DNA of 64,000 bases from Diabrotica undecimpunctata (GCF_040954645.1 NC_092804.1:42747753-42811752), one strand, 5' to 3'. Counted from the first letter of the stretch, positions 10,437 to 22,630 are shown. The notes: a model not told the origin generated them from the sequence alone. Numbers and translations: made by a program.

Positions 10437-11479
10437 TTTTATTTCACATTGACTGGATAAATAAAAATTTATTTATTTACCAATACTTAATTTAAATATA
10501 CCGAATTTCGAGAAGATTAATAATTAGTTTATCTTTAATATTATTCTATGTGTAAACTTCCCTTTTGTTTATAAAGAGGGTACAACCTAAATACATTTTG
10601 TAAATTAATATTATCCCGCAAAATAAAGAAATGTAAACATGTTGCTATAACAATGAAGAAGACAAACGGTTGATTCCAACATAATCCAACTACACAGAAC
10701 AAGAAAAAGAAATACATATATACGAATATATTAACTTGAAAATTTAGAAAAGCTCAACTGCCGCAAAATGGCGCCTGATTTACATATTGCCGCGTCAAAC
10801 TTATGTCCGATCTATTTATTGCTATTCATAAAATATCGTAACCCAATAAAATAGAAATAAACATGTAAATATATTTTGTAGATCAATAAAAACCCTTTTT
10901 AATCAAAAAGTTCAGATTTACCAGGTAGGTCTAATAATTTGAACAAATAAAAAGCTTATATTAACGATACGTAAAACAATATATCATACACAAATACCAT
11001 ACAACCAACATAAAAACATTTATACAAAAAACAGACTCTACACCAAAAGTTAACACTTGAACCATATTAAATTAATAACAATAAAAGAGATGATTAAACA
11101 AAATAGAAAATAATAATCTAATACTTACTGCTTTTACTTATTGTATATCCTACTACTTTTTCAGATCAATCGAGAAATATTTTCGATTTTTTTTTTCTTT
11201 TTTGTTTCCTCTTTCTTCTTGTAGTCTCCATCCTAAAATTTTAAATAAATATGATAAGTAAAAATCCATACACCACTGTTCTGACTAAAACACCAATATA
11301 TGAATTTAAAATTAGCAACACTGTGGGTATTAATTCTGTCACAATACTCTACACATATATTGAAATATTGAAAAGAAAAGTGCTTTCCAAAATCTTCCTT
11401 AACATTAAAATCTTCCTTATATTTCTATATCTAAATATTTGAATCAGTGCTTGCTTAATTATTACTTCATTTAGTTAGA
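10437..11479. other. AT-rich, probable 5' UTR of the minus-strand Jockey-like copy, then nothing
   Basis: The first few hundred bases lie directly upstream of the minus-strand ORF1 and probably belong to its 5' UTR. Further on the sequence is simple AT-rich DNA. The open frame at 11251-11442 has no recognisable similarity and high Ile/Lys content. Confidence 0.35.
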
Positions 11480-12990
11480 TTGCCTCTTAAAAGAGATAGC
11501 GACATAGAAAATGCAGTTGCTTACTTAACTACAGTTATTCAGCAAGCTGCTTGGACGTCCACCCCAGAAATTAATTACAAACACAACTCCAAGTCCTATC
11601 CTGCACACATAAATACACTCATATTGAAAAAAAGAAAACTGCGAAAGAGGTGGCAGCTTACTAGGCATCCAGAAGATAAAGCAAATCTGAATAGAGCTTG
11701 TAGACTACTCAAAAGAAAACTGATCCAACATAAAGACAATGGAATCAACAAATATTTAATGAACCTTAAACACAGCGAACAAATGAGTATGCCAATCAGG
11801 AAACAAAATGTTACTGTGGCTAAAACTGTCATAGGTAAAGCATATACTTTTGCAAATCATCTATGCGAGGTATTTCAACCGCATCAGAGGGAAGTCTCAG
11901 TTGAAGAAGAGCAAGCTATCAATGAACTCGTAAATGCACCGTATCAAATGGCTCCACCTATTAAATCTGTTAAAAAATCTGAAATCAAAGAAATAATTGA
12001 TAATCTGGAAATTAAAAAGTCACCTGGATATGACTTAATATCTAGTTTAGTACTAAAAAATCTACCCAACAAAGGTGTTAGTTTAATTACTTATATATTT
12101 AATTCAATATTAAAAACAGGTTATTTTCCACTCCAATGGAAAGTTGCTCAAATTGTTCTTATTCCAAAACCTAATAAGGATCACACAAAAATATCTACAT
12201 ATCGCCCAATTAGCTTGTTGCCTATTATATCCAAAGTATTTGAACGGCTTTTTCTAAGAAGACTGGAGCTTATTTTGTATGACAGTAATGTTTTACCGAA
12301 TTATCAGTTTGGGTTTAGAAAACAACATGGTACTATCGAGCAAATTCATAGGGTGGTAAAGACTATCAGAAATTCGCTCGAACAAAAAAATTACTGTACT
12401 GCTGTATTCCTAGATGTCTATATAGCATTCGACAGAGTTTGGCATGTAGGTCTTATCTCCAAAATTAAATTCATATTTCCTCATCCCGTAGGTCCACTTT
12501 TAAGATCCTACCTGACAGATCGATTCTTTCAAGTCAAAAGAGGTGGGGAAATCACTAACTTCTTTCCAATTTGTTCCGGAGTTCCCCAAGGAAGCATACT
12601 AGTTTACCCACCGTTTACTTAATATACACATCAGATCTCCCAAGGACGACCAATACAACAATCGCTATATATGCCGATGACACACTATCATGGCTTCAAA
12701 TTCTACAGCAACTGAAGCATCCCAAGTATTACAAAATCACCTACTTAAACTGGAAAGCTGGCTTAAACTGTGGCGAGTCCAAGTTAACAGTTTAAAATCA
12801 ACAGAAATAACGTTTACTTAAAAAAAAGGTGTCGCGCCACCAGTTTCTATAAACAACACTCCACTACCAGTTAATGCCGTCGTTAAATACTTAGGAATCC
12901 ATTTGGATAGCAAACTTAATTGGGGCATCCACATCTGGAAGAAACGCCTTCAACTCAGCAGTTTTCGATTCACAATAAGGTAGATATAAA
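11480..12990 (+). pseudogene. Jockey-like reverse transcriptase, long fragment
   Basis: An open frame of about 380 codons reads through the ORF2 linker and RT: KKSPGYDLISSLVLKNLPN, GYFPLQWKVAQIVLIPKPNK, YRPISLLPIISKVFERLFLR, YQFGFRKQHGTIEQIHRVVK and CSGVPQGSILV. A frameshift near 12595 moves the palm box IAIYADDTLSW into another frame (12571-12795). After 12795 the thumb decays, though VNAVVKYLGIHLDSKLNWG is still readable at about 12870-12920. The YADD catalytic box is intact. The endonuclease is absent, so the copy is 5' truncated near 11470. In FLDVYIAFDRVW the usual QAFD/KAFD has become IAFD. Confidence 0.85.
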
Positions 12991-13082
12991 AATATTTAAT
13001 TATATTATTAAACAAAAAGACCTTATTATTAATGGTCTGCATTAACAAATAAAGGTATTAACAGACCAAATCAACTTTTTAT

Positions 13083-13470
13083 ACCCCAATAAAAAAGGAA
13101 ATCCCATGTTTATCAATGAAGATAAAAAACCTGAGGATAAACAAGTATTTGCCCAAAGCAACAAATTACAAAATATTCGTACAGAAAACCATAACAGCGT
13201 TGCTAAAGGTTCTCAAAAATTTCAAATTACTATAAAACAAACTTCCAGTGCTATTTTCGAAGCTGAAACTACTGCAAAAATATATTAGTTTAAACCAAGA
13301 TATAATACCTGAGTCGGAAGAAAGTCATTGGCAAACTCTTTCTCGGAAAAAGCCCAGAAGAAAATTCACGATTGGAAATAGTGAAGATATAAAAATAAAT
13401 GGTGTACAATTTAAAGGTGTTCCTAAATATACGGACTTGCATGTTTATAGGCTAGTACATTTTTAAATTC
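13083..13470 (+). pseudogene. Jockey-like ORF1 fragment
   Basis: The reading gives ESHWQTLSRKKPRRKFTIGN followed by SEDIKINGVQFKGVPKYTDL and HVYRLVHF. These segments match the SKRP-rich linker and downstream region of Jockey-like ORF1p. A frameshift at about 13285 separates the Lys/Asn-rich upstream part. This is a separate copy placed after the RT fragment in the same orientation. Confidence 0.55.
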
Positions 13471-13789
13471 GGTCCAATGCTTTATTTTATTTATTTACCT
13501 GTTTAACGGTTTGGATTTAATATTTTTTTTGCATAGTTTTTGTTTTTCTTGTCACATTTGTTACACTATAAATGATATGATACGAACCCATTAAGCACGT
13601 GAAATTTGAGGATCCCTTTGTTAATATCAGTTTTATTTTTTTAATATCTTTGTTAATATCAGTTTCATTTTATCTTTTGTCCATGACTGGACACAAAGGA
13701 TCGCAGCCGCTGAATACTCGCTTAGCCGGCTTCTTTGTTTCGACATGGTCAAGATCCGACTCTGGAGAAAAAGCTTACTGCTGAGACCG

Positions 13790-14360
13790 ACTTAGCTGGA
13801 ATTGATAGGATATCCCTGGCCAAACGAATCATATGGATAGCAATGTTTAAGAGGCTATAACTTCGTTTTTCAATACCATTTATACCAGCAGACAACTACC
13901 TAATGGTTGGTCTAATTCACTGTTTATAGCTCTACCTAAGAAGACAACAGCAAAAACCTGTGCTGATTATAAAGCAATCCGTTTGTTAAACCACTTATTA
14001 AAATTTTTTCTGAAGGTAATACATGGTCGTATCTACAATAAATGCGAGGAATACCTGGATGACACAGTTTGGTTTCCGTAACGGGTTTGGAAGGAGAGAG
14101 GCACTGTTTGCAATGAACGTACTTGCTCAAAGATGTCGAGATATATTTGTAGACATACACTGCTGTTTTAATGACTTCCAAAAGGCATTTGATCGTGTTA
14201 AGCACTCTATATTGATCAAAGCTCTTAAAGACATTGGCTTGGACGGCAGAGATGTTCGAATAATTTATATTGGAATCAAACAATATCAGTTTTAGTAGAT
14301 GGTGTGGAATCACAGGCTCTTAATATTAAAAGAGGAGTACGGCAGGGATGCCGTACCCAT
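13790..14360 (+). pseudogene. RTE-like reverse transcriptase fragment
   Basis: Across two frames the region reads FNTIYTSRQLPNGWSNSLFI, LPKKTTAKTCADYKAIRLL, FLKVIHGRIYNKCEEYLDD, FGFRNGFGRREALFAMNVLA, DIHCCFNDFQKAFDRVKHSI and GVESQALNIKRGVRQGC. These are RT fingers and palm of an RTE-like family. The catalytic YADD part is missing because the sequence changes character after about 14380. Frameshifts are present near 14055 and 14290. Confidence 0.75.
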
Positions 14361-14380
14361 TTCTTGTACAGTGACAAAAA

Positions 14381-16020
14381 TTTTGAGATCATCCTCGCCA
14401 CTAGAGGACCCAGAAGAAGATCTAACTATCTTGTTGCTTCCAAGTTGAGGCTCTTGTTTTCATATAATTTTGTGAGTTTTGTCTCTGTTTCTTGTTGCAA
14501 GGGCCGGCTCCATTTCGATAAATCGAATGTTGCCAGTTTGTGGCGGGGATCAATTTCTAGAGAAAAACAGTATACCCGATTTGTTTTATTGCAGTTTGAT
14601 TTGATAATTTTATTTCTTGTTGCTATAAAAAATTTCCAAAAAGAGTTTTCCAAATTAAATTCCTCGTCATTGATTCGTACAGTAATAATTTCTAATATTT
14701 TTTGTCGATGTAGTCGAGTAATGAATATATGTACATGACCACACTGGAAATAGTGACATACTTTTCCCCTCCTAGCAAGTCCGTAACTTTTTTGCAGTTT
14801 TTTAAAAAGCCTTCTATTGATTTTAATAAATCCTATTCTGCTTGTTAGATTCTAAATAGTATTAATTTTAAATTACTGACAGAATAGAATGTAAGGGAAA
14901 GAAAGTTATTTTTATTTATCACTTTCACGGTTAGATTCAAAGCTATTATCATCTGGTGGTGTCGAGGTGTGACGGTTTATTAGGAGGACCTAAATCAAAT
15001 TAATTTTTTGCATACCAGACGTGCAACGAAATAAATCAAAACGAATTGTCGAAAACATTTTTCATGATTAAAACAAGTTTCATCAGTATGAATTATTAAA
15101 ACAGAGAACCCATTAATTTCTATAAATATTTTTATGTTGCAAACATAATGAAGATACTTGTACAACTTTAATCATCAAATCATTCCCATAATAATATGAA
15201 TATGTTTGGATTGTTGTTTTCATCACAAGTGGACGAGGCTTGAACTATCCGGGGTGTAAATGATATTAAATTTTCAGAGAAAATTAAAAAACATAGAATT
15301 AGCTCTAAACATATCCATTATTGTATTGAATACCAATTATTAGGGTCAGTAAATATTCAATCACAGTAAGATTCGGATTTTAGAAGATCAATAAAGGAAC
15401 ATGACGAAAGTGTCCAAAAACAGGTATGTTTTAAATAGAATAATTGAGTGCAATAAATTTTGTGGGCATTTGAATTAGCTCTAAGAGGTCACGATGAAAG
15501 TTTGACATTTTTTCTGTTCTTCCCCTACGTTAGTAGGTGATTTTAGGGGATAGCCGGGGAGCAGGAACAGTAAACTTCTTTGCATAGGTTTTGGGGTCCC
15601 TCAGAAAAATTCAGCTTGTTCGTATAGTTTTTAGAGTTTCAGTGGCATTTTTGTCTCTGGCGACTAGAGTATAAATAAAATAATATATTTATAACGAAAC
15701 CAAAGCATTTCCGGCATTTGGTTATACGTTTTATAAATGGTTCTCCTCGTGTTACGTTGGATTTAAAAAAAATGAAGAAAATTGCTTTATTGGAAGCCGA
15801 GAAAATACATTTTTTTACGAATTCCGATTTTGATATTTGAAATTCAATTTCTAACCTAATTTGCAATCTATTTTTTTATATTTTTCACGCGCAATACCGA
15901 TGGCTTTTATTATTATAGTATAATGTTTTAAATATCTTGAAGATATGAAGATTTTTATCCAAAAAGAACTCCCAAAGACTAAGGTAATGGTTTAAAAATT
16001 ATTATCCTATTGTTTTTAAC
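14381..16020. other. AT-rich, probable hAT 5' flank; one hammerhead-like trace
   Basis: No coding sequence is recognised. A degenerate match to the hAT terminal motif (CAAGGGCCGGCTC, about 14500) could be the left end of the DUF4371-type element whose right end is at about 18390. On the minus strand at about 15044-15090 there is CTGATGAAACTTG followed 20 bases on by ATGAAAAATG, reminiscent of Penelope terminal motifs but without a clear stem II. Confidence 0.3.
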
Positions 16021-17129
16021 TTCGTCGCAAATGCCGGTCAACTTTGATCTCAGTTTCTCAGAATCCACTGCCCGTAATTCAACCGAAAATCATACAACTT
16101 TTTGGGAACTTAAAAAACTATTCAACAAGAACTACTGGACTTAATGTTATATGTCGCTCGTGGATTAATAAGCAAAGAGGTATAAATGGCTCCTTTTATG
16201 GCAATCGAGGCTGATGGCACTACGGACGCTTCCGTTTAAGATCAAATGGTTTTAATTTTGAGATATACCCTTGGCAACCAAATCTTTGAACGATTTTGGG
16301 GATATTTTTTACCTGATTCGCATAATGCAGAGGGCATTGGTAAGTGTATTTTGAAGCAACCTAATTATTTAAAATTGAACAATATAATACAGTACAATAA
16401 TAAGTTAATTGGTGTTATGATGGCGCCGCTGTCATGTCAGGCAAAATTAATGGAGTTTCAAGAATTAACTCGACGTCTTTTCCCTACGCTCATTTTATCC
16501 ATTGTTATGTACACCAGTTCAATTTAATTGTCTCGAAGGAAGCTTCTGAGCATCAAATGGTAAAAGTTTTTTTGCTAACTTGGCTAGGTTTTCATCCTTC
16601 TTTTCTCGTTATCCTAAATAAATAAATGTACTGAACAACAGATGACCAATGTTGTAAAGAAATGTCTCCCCATTGTCTCCAGTAGGACATTCAACAGTCG
16701 AGCTGTTATCCCCATCTTCAGGCACATAGACGATCTGATGCAATATTTTGAAGAAATCATTGAAAAGGAACGAGATACTTAAACCATTCAACAAGCTTCG
16801 GGCTTTTATTATTGACAGACGTTTTTATACTTTCTTTAATAACATTATGCCGCACGATGAGATTCTTTATAATCAACTGCAAATGAGAGCTGTAGACCCT
16901 GCAAGAATTCAAATATTTATACAAGATCCGTAAAATAGTTTCGAAACACAATTCAGATTTCTGCCTTAATCTGAGCCTTCTAAAAATTGCAAGGCAAAGC
17001 AGACGTTGATAAAGATGTTAGTAGAGACATGGGGAATCTAAAATTTGCATTCCACGACATGTCTCCTCAACTAAGCAGAAATCATTAGCGAATTGGTTTC
17101 TTGTACTCATACAGAGTAGATCCGAATAA

Positions 17130-17450
17130 AATGAAAAAGACAGTCAAGATTTGATTTCACGTACAAAGCGTCTATGTATCTGTTTATACGTACTTCGCTT
17201 TAATAAAGCTTATCAGAACAGCTATTCATAGGCGTTCTCAACGTGAAAAATAAATCTTTCCTGTCTTTAAGAATCAACGATAAAAAGCCATTTTATTTAT
17301 CGTTGCTTCTTAAAGACAGGAAAGATTTATTTTTCACGTTGAGAACGCCTATGAATAGCTGTTCTGATGAGCTTTATTAAAGCGAAATACGTATAAACAG
17401 ATACATAGACGCTTTGTACGTGAAATCAAATCTTGACTGTCTTTTTCATT
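17130..17450. repeat. 321-bp near-perfect palindrome with 11-bp loop
   Basis: The arms run from AATGAAAAAGACAGTCAAG at 17130 to its complement ending at 17450, centred near 17290, with a spacer of about 11 bp. By eye only about three or four mismatches separate the arms over about 155 bp. The palindrome lies inside the decayed hAT transposase, which resumes directly afterwards. No clear target duplication is visible. The right arm contains a hammerhead ribozyme consensus. A transcript of the full palindrome would be an almost perfect hairpin. Confidence 0.9.
17359..17400 (+). ncRNA. Hammerhead ribozyme candidate (type I)
   Basis: All core elements are present. The stem I 5' strand CTGTT is at 17359-17363 and the core CTGATGA at 17364-17370. 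Stem II is GCTTT-ATT-AAAGC (17371-17383), closed by the canonical G-C pair, followed by GAAA at 17384-17387. A very short stem III, ATA-CG-TAT, spans 17387-17394. ATA is the NUH cleavage triplet, with predicted cleavage between 17395 and 17396. The stem I 3' strand AACAG (17396-17400) pairs with CTGTT. Such minimal hammerheads with very short stem III are known from Penelope-like elements and retrozymes. The opposite arm carries the same motif on the minus strand (17180-17221), but its core reads CTGATAA, losing the catalytic G8, and GAAG instead of GAAA. Confidence 0.75.
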
Positions 17451-18390
17451 CAATTTATACAAGAATTTAAAAATCAAATTCAAGTTATCAGGGATAAGAT
17501 AATTGACGACAATATAATCCAAGTTTTTTGGCTGAAAAAAGGAAACGAACCCAGGAAAATAACAATGTGACGGCGAAGGAAATTTGTAATCTAATAAGGG
17601 TCACTATTGAAGGGTCACTATACAGTATCGATTTTCATTCACGGCCCATTTAACTCTTGTGGCACTATTCGATCCCAAATTATTTCCTGAATACAACCTT
17701 ACTTTTCCCGAAGAAAAAATTTAAGATTACTTTGTAACATTATCCATTTGCCACCAAATTAAAATCTGAGTTATGTGTACCTACTATTTGCTAGGACTGA
17801 CTTTGGAACGGTGAGTAGTCTTGTGCCATTGCTTGAGATCTTTGTTGAAAACAATCTTACAAATCTGTTTTCAGAATCCATAAAATTAATTAACATTGCA
17901 TGCACAACTCCTATGATAACAGTAGAAGCAGAGAGATCGTTTTTAACTCTAAAGATGATAAAAACATTTCTGCGGAATCCCATTTCAGAAGAACGACTCA
18001 ATGCCCTAGCGACGGATGCTATCCATTGAAAAACAATTAATATTCAATTGCCACAAATTTAATGAACTCGTCATTGACCATTATGCAAGCCAGAATTGAA
18101 CTTAATTATAAATATTGCGTCTAAAATACTAAAGTGCTAATTAGAAACTGTTTAAGATAAGACAATTCTTTATATTGGAGTGGTGATGTGCTTGGAAGTA
18201 TTGTGAACTTATATCTAGTAATAAACCAGGACTATTTAGTAGAATCCTTGGTACATGGGTAAGTTTGTTGTAAAAATGCAGCTAGCTATATTTATCTTTT
18301 ACTAACATTTTTTGGTTGTTCATAATTTCATATTTGAAGCTCAAAATAATAGTGCCTCACCGATGATTTTACTCACGAGCCGCCACTGAT

Positions 18391-19700
18391 TAGACTTATT
18401 GTAAAAGGATAAATTCCAGCTGCAAGAAGTATAGGAATAAGAAAAATTTTCTGGTTGGAAAACCTCAAAAAAAAAAGTATAGAGGATATAAAATAATACG
18501 ATAAAAACAGGAACTATATACATTGTACACATTTTAATTTTCAAAAATGAACTTGTTTCTAATGTATTGAATTTTGATACAAGACTAAGTGATAATGGCA
18601 TATAAGATCAAGTTACAAAGTTGCATGTTAAAAAAAGTGAATTTTTAAGTGTTTTACATAATTTTTTATAGATATTGAACTTAAATTTTTTAAAGATTTA
18701 GACTAAATGGAAGATAGAACCTCGGTTAAAATTATCTACAAATGTAAAACATACCTTCAGTAAAAAAAAAGCTTGGAAAAGATTATATATGATCATACAA
18801 AGTCCCAATGTCCAAATCATCTACAAAATAAAAAATATATAAAATATTAGAAACGAAAATCCATAAAAATTAATTAAAATATATTTAAATATTCATAAAG
18901 ATAGATTTCTTGAGATAAGGCAGAAAAAGAAAAATTTATATGTAGAAATAGTACTTATTCTTAATGATAACACTTTTTATAGGATTCCATCTTAAATAGA
19001 CACATTGTATATAATTAAAAAACGGAAAATCCAGTTATCAAAAAATAGTGTGAGAATATTTGTTAATAAATTGGTCAAAATATCTAATTTAATCTTACTT
19101 ATCAAATACTTTAAATTTAGACGAATTTTATATAGGTAATTTTTAATTGAACATTTCCGTTGAATGAATGATATTCAAATAATTTAGTCGAAATTCGTTA
19201 AGATGTGTTTATAAATAATATAAAATTAATCTGAGGACCTAACTGTACTTGGTTTTTTAAAATATATTATGTTAGACATGAAATTTCTTCAGTTAAGTAA
19301 TTTATCGCCATCTGTTGAGTGATAGCACAGTCTTTTCGGTTCCAATATTTCCTAGTCTATTATTTATAGTATGAATATCCGTTACACTGTAGATGTCGCC
19401 ATCGACTATAAAACCCAATAATTTATGGTCACTATATATAAATATCTACTAACTGTAAAATCCAAAAAAGGTAATTTTACAGAGACGATAGAAACGATTT
19501 TAACGAAACCGATTGTATTTTTACCTACAAATTGTTATTTAAATACTACTTATTAAATGTGTTTTAAAACGTTCTTGGTGCTCATATTTTTGTTTAATAT
19601 TTAGGTACATTAGAAAAAACAACTAAATAAAAGACATTATATCTACCTAGTCCTCATTCTTTATTTACAAAACATCAAGTTATTACATTAAATTTGCCTT
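18391..19700. other. AT-rich, nothing recognised
   Basis: No coding similarity, inverted ends or RNA gene is recognised. Short strings CGCCATCTGTTGAGTG (about 19308) and TGTCGCCATCGAC (about 19394) resemble motifs seen in dispersed insect repeats, but no boundaries can be set. Confidence 0.3.
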
Positions 19701-19709
19701 AAATTTTAT

Positions 19710-19769
19710 TTATCCATCACTAGTATCGAATAAGTCGATGTCACTTTCCTCCTGGGGTGCACTGCAAGT
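19710..19769 (-). CDS. Possible terminal exon of an unidentified minus-strand gene
   Basis: On the minus strand a C-rich tract (complement of the 16-G run at 19776-19791) is followed by CATACAG and then an open frame of 19 codons, TCSAPQEESDIDLFDTSDG, ending in TAA. An AATAAA-like signal follows (complement of TTTATT near 19660). The pyrimidine tract, AG acceptor, acidic C terminus and polyA signal together look like a last coding exon. Upstream exons would lie at higher coordinates, but none is recognised. It could equally be a retrocopied or transposon-borne fragment. No function is assigned. Confidence 0.25.
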   Translation of the reverse strand, partial: TCSAPQEESDIDLFDTSDG

Positions 19770-19775
19770 CTGTAT

Positions 19776-19791
19776 GGGGGGGGGGGGGGGG
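19776..19791. repeat. Homopolymer G run
   Basis: Sixteen consecutive G residues in a strongly AT-rich context. A second run of 13 G lies at 30004-30016. Length in the assembly may not be exact. Confidence 0.8.
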
Positions 19792-20300
19792 CAAATGAAT
19801 TTTTTCTGCTAGTGTTAACTACAAAATACAAAATAGTAAAATATAAACATAAAATTTTTAAATGTAGTTTCAATTCCAGTCATAATAAGCTAATCTGTGT
19901 TTTGTTATTTTGCATCCCGTAAAGCACAGAATTCCTACCGTGTTGTAATAGAATTTATTGGTAAATATATTATGTTTAAAAAAACAAACAACTTTACACT
20001 TATTTGAAATGCTTCATTTATTTTCTTCAACTTTCTTTAAAGTTGTGTCAAGGTTTTGTGTCAGCAGTTAGGAGCGTAGGTATATTTATGATTTGTGGCA
20101 AAGAAACATTTTACATAAAATTTAGTTTATCAGGGCTTTGTTAATTTTGTATTTTGTGTGTTTAGTAGTACAGAATAGTTCTTCTGCTTAATTTGCAGAA
20201 AAAAGAACATTATCTAGTGTTACGTTTAATTAACATATAATTATTTAAAAAAATCCACAAGGAAAATAATTCCTGTAGCTGGCTGTATACCACGTATAAC

Positions 20301-20757
20301 AAAAGAGGTTAGTCTTTGTATGTGGGTATATTTTATTTTATAAAAACCCTTAAAAGGGCAACATTACAAGCACGAACGTTTTCGGAACAACTGTTCCATC
20401 ATCAGGTTAAAATACAGGTTACCATGCCTGAGCCACCAAATTGCCAGCCGTAGTCCGTTTGAAGAGGTTTACTCTCCGGACACTAGAACTCACTTAAGCA
20501 TGGGAGTATGTTACCTGAAGTAAAATCTAATTAAAATATTAAACATCATATAATATTATCAACATCATGTACAATCTTTGGTAACACATTTCATTTTAAA
20601 GGGTTTTTACCCAAATATTTTGGTGGCTCAGGCATGGTAACCTGTATTTTAACCTGATGATGGAACAGTTGTTCCAAAAACGTTCGTGCTTGTAATGTTG
20701 CCCTTTTAAGGGTTTTTATAAAATAAAATATACCCACATACAAAGACTAACCTCTTT
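20301..20757. repeat. Penelope-type terminal repeats in inverted orientation
   Basis: The left arm (20301-20440) and right arm (20619-20757) are near-perfect inverted copies of about 140 bp, separated by about 180 bp of AT-rich DNA. Each arm contains CTGATGATGG, a GGAAC/GTTCC hairpin and CCGAAAACGTTC, with one core change in the right arm (CCAAAAACG). Opposing terminal repeats of this kind are a known product of Penelope-like retrotransposition. No RT or GIY-YIG coding is left between the arms, so this is a non-autonomous or deleted copy. Confidence 0.75.
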
Positions 20758-20760
20758 TTT

Positions 20761-22630
20761 TTTATATAATTATTTGGTAAGTGTACTGTACTTTTATTTT
20801 ATTGTGGTTTCACATTACTGCCCAAACATAATAAATATAGATTTTAAAGTTATTATTTTTATTTAGTTAAATACAAAATTTTGTATGATTATCAAAATAT
20901 TAAATAAATATAATTAAATCTTAATAAACCAAAGAGCGCCTATGCTAGTTTTGCAGGCGGCTATCTTACAACCTAGCACCGGGACTGTAAAGAATCATAA
21001 AAAATCCTTGATGTATTGCGGGGATAAAGTTCCTGAAGTTCCCTTGAGTTTTGAAGTTTTTTTGGATTTGCTGGAAGATTCGCAGTGTATAGTTCGGCTA
21101 CATAGACCAGTACTCCAGTCGTCAGAGACGAAAATGCCACTGAACCTCTAAAAATCATACCAAAAAGCTGAATTTTGCTAAAAAAGTCAATTTTGGGACC
21201 CCAAAAAATATACAAAAAAGGTTACCACTTTTACCCCCCGGGTTTTCCTTAAAACCACCCTCCATAGCGGAGAAAAACCGAAATATCAAATTTCAAATAA
21301 AAAATGTAGCTTAGATAATTATGAACGAATTATGTTGAATTTTTATTGTTTCATTTAAAAAAAAAACAATTTTAAATAAAATGTATATCAACTCGACAAT
21401 AAAAATTCGATATCTCTTGATCAAAATGTCCGGTCATTGACCGGTCTCCATGGAATTTTCATTAAGATGCAAATATTTAAAACGTATAGCTTGAAATTTC
21501 GGTTTTGGGTTTTATCAACAAATGTGAGGCATTTTAAATATGGCTAAAAAACGCTAAATTTAAACTTTTACATTACAAACAACCTAAAACGTTAAAATTT
21601 GCTTATTTTTGATTACACAAATACGGTTTTCGAAACAACACAACTTCAGCTATAAATCCCACCTAATACTGTTTTCGTAGAAGTATTTCCCGTGACGTGC
21701 AATGGTTTGTGATATAAATGTTTAAATTCAGCGATTTGTGGACATATGCCAATGCCTCACATTTGTTGCCAAAACTCAAAATGGAAATTATATGTTATAG
21801 GTTTTAAAGATTAGGCCCTAATATTGAAAATTCCATAGTGATCGGTTAATGGAGCTGATGAATATTATTGATCTCATAAAAATCGTAAAAAATGGTAAAA
21901 ATCGCTAAACACTTATTTTTTTATCACCTTTATAGAAATTTACTTCATTACAGGAGAGTTTCTGGACACCCTGTATTATCATATATGGTTTGTAGGTTTT
22001 TAAAACTGAACAGAAGAAGATATATCAGTAAAGTCAACCTCATTTAAAAGATTAAGACTTTAAGATGGTTATAACAAACAGTTTCTAGGAGAAAAATTGT
22101 GTTACGATGTTACATAAACTGAAAAACTGCCAAAAACCACTATTTTTGTATTTTTGCAATTTTGGCTTCGGATATCTCAGAAACAAGAGCCAATTTGGAG
22201 CTCAAATTCGGATTCAATGCACAAAAATTTTTCTGAAAAGTATATTTTAATTTCTGGGTCCGAATATTGGTCAAATTTTGTCGGCCTGTGATTTTTAATT
22301 ATTACTTATCTGACGTTTATTACTAATTATTCCCAGAATTATTAATTTACAATAGTTATAGAAACATAAATATATCTATGCTATATAAATTTTTTGATTT
22401 TTGAAAATGTTAGAGTTTCTACAAATATTTTTATCTTCCTAAATAAAGAAAGAAAACGGAATATTATCTTGAAATTTTCGTGACCTACGTTAACGGACGA
22501 GAACTAATTAATTAAAAAAAATAACACATCTTGAATATAATTCATTGTTTATACCTTATCCGATGACTAACTCTGAGAGAAAACAAGAATATGTTCATTG
22601 TTTTTCTAATTAAGAATCGACCTCTAGGTA
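20761..22630. other. Non-coding, possible unidentified repeat
   Basis: No reading frame is convincing. The stretch 20940-21300 (with GGGACCCCAAAAAATATAC and CCCCCCGGGTTTTCC) has a composition unlike its AT-rich neighbours and may be part of a dispersed element. CACCCTGTATTAT at about 21968 resembles the ends of short elements at 24039 and 24331. Confidence 0.3.

Larger units (their letters stand above)
16030..18030 (+). pseudogene. hAT transposase of DUF4371/ZMYM1-like type, decayed
   Basis: Pieces in order: NHTTFWELKKL (about 16090), FMAIEADGTTDASV (about 16200), MVLILRYTLGNQIFERFWGY, MSGKINGVSRINSTSFPYAH with HCYVHQFNLIVSK, FNSRAVIPIFRHIDDLMQYF (about 16690), FIQEFKNQIQVIRDKIIDD after the palindrome, and the C-terminal hAT dimerisation segment IACTTPMITVEAERSFLTLK (17900-18000). 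These follow the layout of DUF4371 hAT transposases (AEADGTTD, HCYAH, T.aEaERsFS). Many stops and frameshifts are present. A right terminal repeat TCACGAGCCGCCACTG ends at about 18390. A 321-bp palindrome interrupts the gene at 17130-17450. Confidence 0.8.
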
